Positions 1 through 9,458 of a stretch of 47,261 bases of DNA are shown here, piece after piece (the stretch's first letter is position 1; every line of letters begins with the position of its first letter). The position numbers and the translations under genes were made by a program. The notes beneath the pieces are model-generated. The model saw only the letters and a list, made by a program, of their open reading frames with translations. It had not been told where the DNA came from and did no database searches. This stretch comes from Chara braunii (lineage: Eukaryota; Streptophyta; Charophyceae; Charales; Characeae): NCBI GenBank assembly GCA_003427395.1, contig BFEA01001129.1:103083-150343 (forward strand), written 5' to 3'.

Positions 1-290
1 GGACCACCCCAACCCTTCTTCCTCCTTCATCACTCACACTTGTCCACCATAGCCGACCACCTTCAACCCTCCTTCCTCCTCCATCACCCACACCCATCCA
101 CCATAGCCAACCACCTTCAACCCTTCTTCCTCTTCCATTACCCACGTCCGTCCTCCACAGCCGAACCACCCCAACCCTTCTTCCTCCTTCATCACTCACA
201 CTCGTCCACCATAGCCGACCACCTTCAACCCTCCTTCCTCCTCCATCACCCACACCCGTCCACCATAGCCGACCACCCCCCAACCCTTCT
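1..290. repeat. 54-bp minisatellite, about 5.3 copies
   Basis: Successive copies begin at the ACCAC of positions 3, 56, 110, 165, 218 and 272, so the period is 53-55 bp. Each copy has a CCTTCTTCCTCC-type pyrimidine run, a CATCAC-CCACAC segment and CCACCATAGCC. Because 54 is 18 codons, the plus strand encodes a degenerate 18-residue repeat (STIADHLQPSFLLHHPHP type) in a frame open from 40 to 540. The frame continues into a C/T-only tract at about 421-537. I read this as open-frame drift in a minisatellite rather than a gene: there is no recognisable domain, and the peptide simply follows the DNA repeat. Confidence 0.85.
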
Positions 291-420
291 TCCTCCCCCA
301 CTGTCCGCGGCCGTCGACATGAGGGTCCTAGGGGATCGCAACAGGGGAGACGTACGGGACTTCGAGGTGGGGTCGATTAGGGTAAGGCAACGAGCGGGGT
401 CGATTAGGATGTGGAACTTG

Positions 421-537
421 TTGTTTCTCTCGTCGTCCTCCCATCTCGTTTTCCTCTCTTTCTTTCTCTCTCTTCCTCTTTTTCTCTCTCTCTTTTCTTT
501 CCTCGCTCTCGCTCCCTCCCCCTTCGTCCGTCCCCCT
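421..537. repeat. Pyrimidine-rich (CT/TTTC) tract
   Basis: Nearly uninterrupted C/T sequence with CTCTCT and TTTCTCTC runs follows the minisatellite. It is low complexity and polypurine on the minus strand. It lies next to no LTR start that I can identify. Confidence 0.7.
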
Positions 538-540
538 TAA

Positions 541-1640
541 AACCCTTTGACCCTTGACTCTTCCCTTTCCCCATCTCGTCCGTGATACGTGACTAACCGC
601 TACCCTCACCTGTTACATTGCCAGGGGAAAACGGTAACGAACTCGATCCTCACTTGGTGGAAAGCGACGGCAAGCGAAGCGCAGCCGGTCCCTTGTTCTG
701 CCAAGAAGGAAAGGTACCAGGTTGTTGTGAACATCAAAGAAAGCGGAAAGGAGTGTTGTTTTAGCAACCAGGTCAGTTTGACTCAACCATCTTCCCCGAC
801 TGCATGACTAAGGTGAAGGCACAGTTTGCTTGAGGGAAGGGAAAGACAACTAAGGGATCAACAAAGACAAAGGAAACTTAGGCTTGTGGGAAGGGGCGAT
901 GTGTCGACCCCAATGGGGAATTGTACTTGGTCCGTTGCTTTGTGTGGTCTTGCGCAGGTGAGTAGCTTGGGATGGTCAGACCGGACTGGACCCGCAGACG
1001 AGGGCAAGGGTGGGAAACTGGATAAGGGAAGGACTTAGATCTGGCTTAAACTATGGATGCAGGATGGGTTTGATGGTCGGATGATTGGATGAGTGGTAGA
1101 TGCCTGGACGTGGCTTGTGTTATGATTGAATGCAATGGCTCTCTTGAATGTAATGTAAGCCCGAAAGGACTAAGGGCAGTCTTGGATAGGTGAATGCAAC
1201 GCTAGTGGCTCAAGCAAAAAAAATATATAGCGGCTACGGGCGTCAGGCGGAGCCACCCCGCCCCAAGGATGCCGTAGGGGCTATCTTGAGCCATTAGACT
1301 TAGCGAAAAGGTGCGTGGCCCAATGGATGACGTTTGGCCTACGCACGGTAAGAAGACGAGTCCTCAACGAACTCCCTGGACTGCTTGCGTATTGGAAGGA
1401 GAAATTGCCTGGTCAGACCTAAGTGAATCAAGAAAACGCCGTGAGTGATCAAAAAACTACCATCTTGACGCGAGAGCGGAGCTACATCCCCCAATGTTAA
1501 GCCCTCTCGCAAAAGGCCCATCCCCACCCATCTCATGGCACTAGGTGCGGGTGCCCCTGGGACGAACGACCCGCGCCCTGAGCGTGAGCGTGGGCGGGTC
1601 GAGCCAAGTGCGACCCGCAGCAGGGTCGACCAAGGCTCGA
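541..1640. other. About 1.1 kb without a recognisable gene
   Basis: Only short open frames occur on either strand, and none shows a domain signature. The one structured item is the inverted repeat at 1206-1293, listed separately. The interval lies directly upstream of the truncated family A element and does not resemble that element's 3' LTR. This supports the view that copy 1 has lost its 5' LTR and 5' gag. Confidence 0.5.
1206..1293. repeat. Snap-back inverted repeat, about 88 bp
   Basis: TGGCTCAAG at 1206-1214 is perfectly complementary to CTTGAGCCA at 1285-1293. Inside, AGCGGCTACGG pairs imperfectly with GCCGTAGGGGCT. An A-rich TATATA stretch lies next to the left arm. The shape suits a small fold-back repeat or a structured transcript, but no target duplication is obvious. 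Confidence 0.45.
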
Positions 1641-2071
1641 AAGTCCTTCAGGGTATGGCCCCTACACCGCGCAGATCATTGTCACGAACAAGGAGGCCAA
1701 GAACCTCGGTCGTTCGTCTGCGGCAGGCCCGAGTAGGGACCAGCATCAGCCCAAGGTGGTAGTGGTCGCAGTGGCAACGACGCCCGACCAATCTTACAGC
1801 GAGGCTGTGTCTGCCAGTGAAGGAGACAGACTCACAGCCGCCTAGGATGGTGGTCGCGCCTGCAGAGGCCGAGGACGCGGCAGAGGGAAGACAAACACCA
1901 CGTTTATCCCTGGGCCCGGCGCAGCAGCTCAGGCCCCATGGTCCCAATACGGTATCTCGGAGCTTGCATACAAGCAACGCACGAAGTACCGTTATTGCCT
2001 CAGGTGCAACAACGACCTCCACGAGACAGTCGCCTGCTCGCTGAAAGGCAAAGGCAAACAGGGATACTGAG
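1640..2071 (+). pseudogene. gag: Gag C-terminus with CCHC zinc knuckle (fragment), family A copy 1
   Basis: The visible signature is a CX2CX4HX4C zinc knuckle encoded at 1996-2037, with Cys codons at 1996, 2005 and 2035 and His at 2020. It is preceded by basic and Gln/Pro-rich residues and followed by a Lys-rich tail that ends at a TGA near 2069. Zinc knuckles of this type bind element RNA inside the Gag particle. The knuckle is in a different frame from the downstream protease frame. Either gag and pol are joined by a frameshift, as in many gypsy elements, or an indel has accumulated. The major Gag (capsid) part is absent here but present in the minus-strand copy at 17000-18534. Confidence 0.7.
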
Positions 2072-3296
2072 CACCGCAAAGAGTGATTCGACGACACTCT
2101 TGACGTCCTCGGAACCGGTTTCTTCGCGAGTAACTGACCTTCGTTCCGAAGCGCATGTGGAAGTCGATAGTCCTCCTTTCTTGTATTCTTTCAAAGACTA
2201 TGCTGTCCGACTCGTTCCTACGCCAGGTACCTTTGCTCAAGGACAATATGTATGTGCAGTTTCTTCTTCGTCCGACGACAGTTCGTCATCGTCTTCAGGT
2301 GGTTCTTCATGGGATTCGGCGCGTGAGTTCAACATAGAGGTATTGGACCCGCTCACGTCTGAGGATTTTGCATGGCTTCCTCTCCCGACCACGGGCTGCC
2401 TGTCGGGACTGCAGTGCGTAGCACTCTGCGCTCATCTTCACAAATACTTGTCCTTCTATGCACCACCAGCTTCGACGGCGGATGACGAAGTTGCGGTGGG
2501 GGACATCTTGGCATACGTTACTAAGGTGGCCCGCGAGTTTCGCACACAGCGGTATGATGACAACAATGCACTGCTGATGTATGTCCGCAGCCAGGTTGGA
2601 CAAGCGTCCTGCAACGCTTTGTTGGATAGCGACGCGTCTCGCAACTTCATGAGCCAATCCTTTATGCAAAGGGCTGGCTTTGGCGCACATGTTCGGAGGA
2701 AGGCAAACCCGACGGCGATCAAGTTGGTGGATGGTAAAACACAGCAACTTCTTGACCNCTACATCGAAGCCGTGCCGGTGTACTTCGCACCTCATGCATG
2801 CGAGCCCNTGACATTTGATATTTTGGATACGGACTTCGATATAATCTTGGGAATGGCTTGGCTTGCAAGTGCGGATCACACGGTCAACTTCCATCGGCGG
2901 ACTCTCACTGTTCACGATGCTTTCGACGCCGAAGTACCGTGTACTCTTCCTCTGCCGCACCCTTCGATCCGGTGCCAAGTGGTGACGGCCAAATCATTCC
3001 GGGCGACTTGCGCTTATGAGCAGCCCGAGGAAATCGGTCTATGCTTCCTACGGACCGTCGCGGTAGCCGACTCTTCACCCACGGACTTGTCTTCGAACCC
3101 CCGTGTGGTACGGTTGCTGGACGAGTTCGCCNACATCTTCGACACACCTACCGGTGTGGTGCCGGATTGGCCGACCTCTCACGAGATCATTCTTGAGACG
3201 GGTGCNGTGCCACCAAAAGGTTGCATCTANNGCATGANCGAGGAGGAACTTGAGATCCGCCGCGTACAACTCGACGATTTGTTGGCCAAGGGATGA
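2072..3296 (+). pseudogene. pol: Pol N-terminus with aspartic protease, family A copy 1
   Basis: An open frame runs through this interval and ends at a TGA at 3294-3296. It has a Ser-rich linker (about 2270-2310), then a retropepsin-like segment. The catalytic triplet lies at 2625-2633 and reads Asp-Ser-Asp in the context ALLDSDASRNF, where active enzymes have Asp-Ser/Thr-Gly. The second conserved protease element (FDIILGMAWL) is at about 2832-2865. The protease would cut Gag-Pol inside the particle. The segment after it leads into the RT connection (LLDEFA, EELEIRR). The terminal TGA stands where copy 2 encodes Trp in AKGWIRPS, so it is a nonsense mutation and not the natural end of the protein. 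Confidence 0.8.
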
Positions 3297-4099
3297 ATCC
3301 GCCCTGACAGCTCCCCATATGGAGCACCAGTTCTCTTCGTCCGGAAGAAGAACAATGATCTACGTATGTGTATCGACTACCGCAAGCTCAACGCAAAAAC
3401 CGTCAAGAATGCGGGGCCTCTTCCTCGCATCAACGATCTTCTAGTTCAGTTGGGCGGTGCCAAGTACTTTTCCAAGTTGGACTTGAAGTCGGGGTATCAT
3501 CAGCTGTCGATACGCCCGGATGATTGTTACAAATCCGCATTCAAGACGCGGTATGGGCATTTTGAGTGGGTGGTCATGCCTTTTGGCCTCACCAACGCCC
3601 CGACGACCTTCCAGGCAGCAATGACCAACGAGTTCCGAAACGATGTTGGACCAATTCGTGCTGGTCTACCTAGGCCAGGCCAAATGACATTCTCGTCTAC
3701 AACCGGATCTTGGAGGATCATCTTGGGCATCTCGGACGTGTGTTGGAGANACTCCGCNGTCCCAAGTACAAAGCTAACCGGGACAAGTGTGAATTCGTCC
3801 GACAGGAGCTTGAGTACTTGGGCCATTTTGTCACACGCGAGGGCATCAGTCTGCTTTCGGACAAGATTCAGGCCATCCAGGAGTGCCCGAAGCCGCGGAA
3901 CGTCATGCATGTCCGTTCGTTTCTTGGGCTTGTCNGCTACTACCAGCGCTTCATCAAGGGCTACTCAACGATCGCAGCTAACTTGTCCAAGCTTCAATTC
4001 GAGAGTNGGCCGTTTGACTTCGATGAGGANGCGNGCGAATCATTTCTGGCCCTCAAGGCCGCATTGCTCTCCGTGAAGGTCTTGCGTATCTACGGCCCG
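3297..4099 (+). pseudogene. pol: Reverse transcriptase domain, family A copy 1 (disrupted)
   Basis: Gypsy RT blocks are clear: [27 protein letters not shown] (from 3366), [12 protein letters not shown], and [15 protein letters not shown] (about 3570-3615). After a frame change come EYLGHFVTREG and RSFLGLV-YYQRFIKGYS (about 3810-3965). The active-site block that should read YLDD is broken near 3660: the bases after TACCTA hold about ten extra nucleotides (GGCCAGGCCA type) before ATGACATTCTC, which destroys the Asp pair and shifts the frame. RT would copy element RNA to cDNA, and this copy cannot do so. The upstream nonsense codon at 3294-3296 also separates it from the protease. Confidence 0.88.
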
Positions 4100-4470
4100 C
4101 TGTTGCCTATACGCGTCACTATTGATGCGTCNGGCTATGGCATTGGTGCAGTCCTTGAGCAACACGATGGAGTGGACTGGCACCCGGTCGACACTTCGAC
4201 AAGAAAGTGNCCGCCGTGCATTCCATTGATGATGCACGCAAGAAGGAACTTCTCGCATTCNTTCACGCTCTCAAGCGGTGGTGGCACTTCCTCCTTGGTC
4301 GAAGTCAGTTCCGATGGGTGATGGATAANAATCCATTGGTCTTCTACAAGACCCAGGACACCTTCAACAACACCATCGCCCGTTGGATGACTTTCATCGA
4401 CCAGTTTGACTTCTTTCCGGATCACATCCCTGGGAAGTCAAACCGGTTTGCGGATGCTCTTTCANGGCGT
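4100..4470 (+). pseudogene. pol: RNase H domain, family A copy 1
   Basis: The first catalytic Asp region reads VTIDA-GYGIGAVLEQHDG (about 4108-4165). The middle Glu is in DDARKKELLAF (about 4230-4260), and the later Asp block is WVMD-NPLVFYKTQ (about 4318-4355), where TDNNPL is usual. A single-base loss near 4190 moves the reading from frame 2 to frame 1. The DHIPGKSNRFADALS motif at about 4420-4465 marks the end of gypsy RNase H and the start of the linker to integrase. The domain would degrade the RNA strand of the RNA:DNA hybrid. Confidence 0.83.
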
Positions 4471-5600
4471 CCGGATCATTGCACCGCGGTCTACTCGACT
4501 TTTGAGATTGACGAGGACCTGCANGACAGTTTCGTCTGCAGCTACCAAGCCGACCCCGAGTTTTGCGACAAGTACGCGAATTGCTCCTCTCCTAATCCAG
4601 CACCTTCTCACTATCGGATCNNGGAGGGGTACTTGCTTGTCCGCTCACGTGGGAAGGACCTTCTTTGTGTGCCGAGTGACTCTCACTTGCGTACANGGCT
4701 TCTTGGCGAGTTCCNCGATGCACCGGCCATCGNACATTTTGGAGTNAATCGTACGACTGGCCGACTTCGCGAGCAATTTTGGTGGTCCGACCTTCTCGGC
4801 GACGTCACACGCTATTGCGAGTNATGCGAGGTTTGCCGACGCTGCAAATCTCGCAATCACCGTCCGTACGGCGAGCTGCGACCATTGTCGGTCCNTTTAC
4901 NGCGAAGGGAAGCGATTGCCATGGATATAACTGGGCCGTTCCCTAAGCACAAGACTGGCGTGGATGGGATTCTCATGGTGGTNGATCGACTCACCAAGTT
5001 TGCCATGTTTTTGTCTTGTCGCTATCATGCCAAGGCACNAGAGTTGGCCGAGGTTTTGTACGCTGGTTGGATTTACCCAAGGGTTACCCCAAGGGGATCG
5101 TCTGCGACCGTGANACTCGGTTCATGTCNGATTTTNGGTTGGCGCTTATTAAGCGATGGGGCTCATCTCTCAAGCCCAGTTCATCTCGCCACCCCCAGAC
5201 CGATGGACAGACGGAGAGAGCGCACCAGACCGCACAGGTTCTCCTTCGCACTCTCATCCNTCCTGACCAGAAGGATTGGGTTGAGCGGCTGCCGGATGTC
5301 GAGTTGGCCTACAACTCCTCCATCTACCCGAGTATTGGGATGTCGCCCTTTGAGTTCGAGCACGGCTCACCGACCACTTCTCCGTTGGATACCATCATTC
5401 CACGAGCGGCCGAGAGCGACGACCATCTTCTTTTCTTGCGTCGGATGCAAGAACTTCTTGTCAAGGCACGNGACCAGATGGCCAAGATGCAGCAGNGCAT
5501 GAGCAGGCCAATCGCTAGCGTCTTCCTTGCCCATTCCGCGNTGGCGACCTTGTTTGAGTTTCCGCAACGGAATTCAGCCTTGAACAAGACATCTCTCGCA
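4471..5600 (+). pseudogene. pol: Integrase, family A copy 1
   Basis: An HHCC zinc-binding N-domain is seen in HFG-NRTTGRLREQFWW and YCE-CEVCRRC (about 4735-4850). The catalytic core begins with MDITGPFPKHKTG (first Asp, about 4921). It continues, after a single-base loss near 5075, with VCDR-TRFM-DF (second Asp) and HPQTDGQTERAHQ (catalytic Glu, about 5190-5225). LAYNSSIYPSIGMSPFE follows. The enzyme would insert cDNA into chromosomes. A further base loss near 5500, followed closely by a TAG in the shifted frame, breaks the C-terminal part. Confidence 0.87.
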
Positions 5601-6064
5601 AGCTCCTTCCGAAATGGATGGGGCCCTGGCCGATCACAGCACCCGCTAGAGATGCACNTGAAGGACCTTCCTTTATCATTCAGGTGCCCGCCGACTTAAC
5701 CGTCAACCCGGTCTTCCATTCCTCCAAGCTGGCTCTATACATGCCTGCAGACCATGACGATTTTCCCGGGCGCAGATCGCAAGACCCACCCTCTATGGAT
5801 GGTTTCCAAGAGGTCAGCGAAATTCTCTCTCAGTGCCGTTACGGCGACCGTCCGACCGAATATCTGGTTCATTTTGCATACTGCAGCCATAGAGCTGACC
5901 GTTGGTTGACCCGTGCAGATCTTCAAGCAACAGCTCTGGACATTCTCACACGCTATGAACGTAAGATGCAAGGCAAGCCGGTCTCTTCGGGTCCACGCTG
6001 CGCCCGCGTCCTGGTTCCACCTTCAGATCGTGAGCTTCGTCCTCGCCCCGGCTTGACTTCATAA
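5601..6064 (+). pseudogene. pol: Integrase C-terminus with chromodomain-like module, family A copy 1
   Basis: A frame from about 5510 through 6062-6064 encodes the GPF/Y-like segment (KWMGPWPITAPARDA), VNPVFHSSKLALYMP and a chromodomain-like stretch: MDGFQEVSEILSQCR, then TEYLVHFAYCSHRADRWLTRADL. In chromoviruses this module sits at the end of integrase and directs insertion through methylated histone H3. The tail is basic and Pro-rich and ends two codons before the polypurine tract. Assignment to a chromodomain rests on the pattern (polar start, YLVHF strand, W-L helix) and not on a profile search. Confidence 0.7.
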
Positions 6065-6076
6065 GGAGGGGGGGGG
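6064..6076 (+). other. Polypurine tract of family A copy 1
   Basis: AAGGAGGGGGGGG sits directly after the pol stop and directly before a TGTTGCAAGC terminus. This is the usual position of the plus-strand primer of an LTR retrotransposon. Confidence 0.8.
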
Positions 6077-7529
6077 TGTTGCAAGCTGCGCCTGCACACA
6101 CAGGCCATTTTCCAGGGTCTGCGTCCTCCAGGCCGAAAACCTGAATTTCAGGCCGAAAGCCTGAAATCCAGGGCTTACAGGCCCAAGGTCGGTTCAACCC
6201 GAAAGCCTGAATTCCNAGGCCTGCAGGCCNTGTGTCGTTTCAGGCTAAAAATGGCAGGAGCCCTTNTNGCCNGAAACTAAGGGCCATTTCCGGTCCTTCA
6301 TCAGACCGGCCTGCCCCGAAATTCAGCCACCAAACCAGGGTTTCGGGAACAGGCTATTTTTGGCCTNTTCCCACGCCAGCCTCAACAGCAGCTGNAGCGC
6401 CAGCCCCTGGCACACTTCAGCATTGGCAAGAGCAGCCTCCTGAACTGCCTCGCCCTGCAGCTGCAGNCAGTCAGGAGGCAGGCCAGGGAAGTACATAGGA
6501 CTTCCCTGACACTTCACGGGGAGGTAGTGTCAGTTGTCACTTGTAATCTTCAGGATTTGGTGGTAGTCTTCAGGAGCGCTGCATGAGGCAGCGTTAGCAG
6601 TAGTCTTCAGCGCTGGGCGCTCTAGCAGTAGTCTTCAGCGCTGGGCGCTCTAGCAGTAGTCTTCAGCGCTGGGCGCTCTAGCAGTAGTCTTCAGCGCTGG
6701 GCGCCATAGCTGTAGGTAGCACTAGAGGAGGTANGAGGCTACCTGGCGGAGGCCAGGAGGACTTACNTGTGGCGCCATCGCTCNAGCTCCATCTTCGGGG
6801 TACTTGCAAACAATGCGCCAACTTCANAGGTCANTATCGGACTGAGAGAGTGAGAGAGAGAGAGAGTTCTTCTTCTTCCTCCTCTAAGTCCCCTACCCTC
6901 TCTACCCTCTCACTACCTACCTTNTCGGTATCTGCAAACTACGAGAGGGAGACTGTGACTATGAGACTTGGCTACATTGGATTCANACTCGACATTGGTT
7001 TCAGANTCGACATTGGGTTCAGACATTCGACGAGGACTTATTTGGGACTTGTACCAAGACTTGGTGTTGACTACATTCCCATCTCTTNTTCGTCTGTTCC
7101 TCCCCCCTCTTCGTCTGTGTATGGTTGGGAANTGGCGCACTTCTGTGTATGGCACCAGGCTTGTCTCACCTCACAATAATGATGTTGTACTTTGAGTCTG
7201 AACTTCGACATTGATTGGTTGAGCTTTGGTATTCTAGCATTCCGCTGCGCTATCTGATACGGTGTAAGGAAGGTCGGTCCTTGTTCTGTTATGTACTCTC
7301 ACGGAGTCCAACAGTCTAGTGTCCCTTCTCTTCTTACATGTATTNTGTACCATGGAATGTCATGTCAGTCCTAGTCTGGCTAGGACTTAGCTCCAAGTCT
7401 CTCACTGTGTTTCAAACTACTGTTTTGCATAGATCAGGATGAACATTGCTTGTTGAGTTTCGTTCATACTGCATTATTCATTTCTGTCCTTTTCATCACT
7501 TTGCGGATCCTTGGCTCGAGCATGTAACA
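6077..7529 (+). repeat. 3' LTR of family A copy 1
   Basis: The LTR starts TGTTGCAAGC right after the polypurine tract. A right end at the CATGTAACA of 7521-7529 gives matching TGTT...AACA termini and a length near 1.45 kb. The 5' part holds small hairpin units of the AGGCCGAAAGCCTGAA type (6130, 6150 and a variant at 6197). The middle holds the 28-bp tandem array at 6596-6707 and a (GA)n/(CTT)n patch at about 6845-6885. No second LTR copy is visible in the window, so the right boundary is inferred from the termini and from the LINE that begins next to it. Confidence 0.6.
6596..6707 (+). repeat. 28-bp tandem repeat, four copies, inside the LTR
   Basis: Units begin AGCAGTAGTCTTCAG at 6596, 6624, 6652 and 6680, exactly 28 bp apart, and include CGCTGGGCGC. 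The last unit diverges at its 3' end. A degenerate precursor (GGTAGTCTTCAGG) lies just upstream, near 6562. Tandem units in LTRs are often U3 enhancer-type repeats, but no function is shown here. Confidence 0.9.
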
Positions 7530-7536
7530 CCCGCCC

Positions 7537-9419
7537 TTGTGGACTCCCCCCAAGACCCTGGAAAGACACCTGGAATCCCCCCTCAAAGAGATCGGAAACG
7601 GATGGGAAAAAGCCAAAGGAAGGAGAGGCAATAAGAATCAGGAGGGGAAGGACACAACAAAAGAAATCATTAGAGTCTGGATGGGGGGGGAAGGAGGGGG
7701 AAACAGATTCACACCCCTGATGGAACAGCGGGGAAGTGGAACCCAGGGACAAAGGGTTGTTCCCCAAATGGAGTCAAGAGAGAAGAAGGCACTCCCATCT
7801 GAAGGAATCTCCTTAGGGCAATCCAGAGGGAAGGGACAAGAACCGGAGAAGGAGACAGCCCGGAAGGAAGGAGAAGGGGTGACACAAGGAAGCGGAGCAC
7901 CGGAGCCAGGCCCTCAAACCCAACCCCTGCAAAACCAACAGGCAATTGTGCCTCAAGACCGACAACAAGGCCTGGCTGAGCAGGCACAGCAGCAGCAGCA
8001 GACACAGTCAAAACACACGGTGCAGTCTGTCCCACAACAGGTGCTGGATCAGCAAAAGCAGCAAACACAAACACTACAAGCACAACAGCAGAAGCTGCAA
8101 ATGCAGCAAACGCAGCAAGCACTGCACGGGCAGCAGACACAGCAAACACTGCCGGCGCAGCAGATACTGCAGACACCACATGCATCACATGCACACCTGC
8201 CGCAACACCAGGAGGTGCAGCAAGTGCAACAGGCACACCAACAGCAAATGCAAGCTCCAGCAAAACCACAGACTGCACAAGGTCAAGAACGACGACAAAC
8301 ACAACAAGGCAGGCTGCTGCAGCCATCACAGCAAACACACCAAGGACAGGAACCGACACAACAGGCACAACAAACACAACCAACAGGAGGCGAGGCANGG
8401 GGGGGGTCCAAAACCCTTGACTTTTGTGGAGACGCCTTCGGGGCTCAACCAATGGATGTGGACCCGCAGCTCCACAACCCCCCGGATGTNGCAATGCAGA
8501 TTGTGGGGAAGATCCGGATACCCCCCCGAAANAGATGGATCTGNACCTCAAAATTCAAACAATTGCGGATTGGATAATTCAACATTTGAGGTCGTAGTAC
8601 CCACAAGGGAAAGAGGAGTACTGGGATGCATCATATGTNGAATTGGTCACTCAACTCAATAACAGCGCGACACTNAGAGAGGCGCTAACCATAGGCCCTC
8701 CAACCCATTGGACATGGGCAGAGGTCTTTTAGCGCATTCTTGTCATCGCAAAAGGCCGTTACCATCCCCCGCCGTCCCACGACCCCTCCCAGACACATCA
8801 GGAGCCAGNCCTGGAACAGCAACAACAAGCCCCCCCTCCGCCAAAAAAACAGCAGGCTCANCAAGAAGAGGAAGGCNGAGGTGACCCCNNNGATGAAGGG
8901 CTAACGTCANGGAGGCTGAAACTGCGCCAACTTATTGAGAGGGGTCTCTTTGAACTTCCCCTCTCCCGGTCAAATGGAGTCCTGGTGATCCCAATGCGAA
9001 AAACGGAGGGGAAGTGGGAAGTCGGGCTCTCCCCGGTAGGGGACAAAGGTGGTGTCACCTTACACGGGTGGGAGTACCCGTCACACATAGATGCCATAAA
9101 GGAGAGGGACATAATTTTCANAGAGNTGGATGAAAAATTTATCCTTAAACATTATGCACCAGGAGACAGAGCTGCAACGAGGATGGAAGGGTGTGGACAG
9201 CAGATGGCACGAAACGACCTCTTCCTCCTTTTCGAACCCAACAAGACAGCCAACCTGCGCTGGCACAATCATAACNCATTGNTGGACCTGCGATGCCTGA
9301 AAGTGAAGGCCAGCAGTTTCTGGACAGATGAAGACGTGTGCACATGCNTATGCAGGATGGTGCGAAAAAGGGTTTTATCCATGGACAGATGGGATATCAA
9401 GAGATGGCAGCCCTTGTAA
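7537..9419 (+). pseudogene. LINE ORF1-like protein, Gln-rich
   Basis: The first open frame (7537-8577) starts with a basic region and then has a long Gln-rich stretch at about 7940-8390, with QQQQ, QAQQ and QTQQ runs. It passes into PMDVDPQLHNPPD. Reading continues in frame 2 (IADWIIQHL, WDASYVELVTQL, THWTWAEVF, then a QQQQAPPPP patch) through two stops. It then moves to frame 3 (ERGLFELPLSR, EGKWEVGLSP, HGWEYPSHIDAIKERDI, LLFEPNKTANLRWHNHN), ending at TAA 9417-9419. L1 ORF1 proteins bind and package element RNA, but I recognise no RRM or zinc knuckle here. Its identity rests on its place upstream of the endonuclease, with the next ATG 40 nt after this stop. Confidence 0.55.
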
Positions 9420-9458
9420 TTGGCCCCTACCCACCCCAGGATGTAAGAACCCGGAAGN

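Larger units (their letters stand above)
1640..7529 (+). mobile_element. Ty3/gypsy chromovirus, family A copy 1 (5'-truncated)
   Basis: The order on the plus strand is Gag zinc knuckle, protease, reverse transcriptase, RNase H, integrase, chromodomain-like C-terminus, polypurine tract and LTR. This is the order of Ty3/gypsy (Metaviridae) elements. The left limit is approximate: similarity to the minus-strand copy 2 of the same family fades at about 1640-1670. No 5' LTR and no gag N-terminus precede it. The pol region carries a nonsense codon at 3294-3296, a net 10-nt insertion in the RT active site near 3660, single-base losses near 4190, 5075 and 5500, and another stop soon after 5510. The copy is therefore inactive on its own. 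The right limit rests on the TGTT...AACA termini of the LTR. Confidence 0.85.

Noticed and set aside
40-540. 166-residue plus-strand frame as a protein-coding gene
   Set aside because: It follows the 54-bp minisatellite and a pyrimidine tract; no domain, and composition is dictated by the repeat.
7709-8551. 280-codon minus-strand frame (Val/Ala-rich) opposite LINE ORF1
   Set aside because: It is the antisense shadow of the CAG-rich Gln block; the opposite strand fits ORF1 of a LINE with endonuclease and RT downstream.
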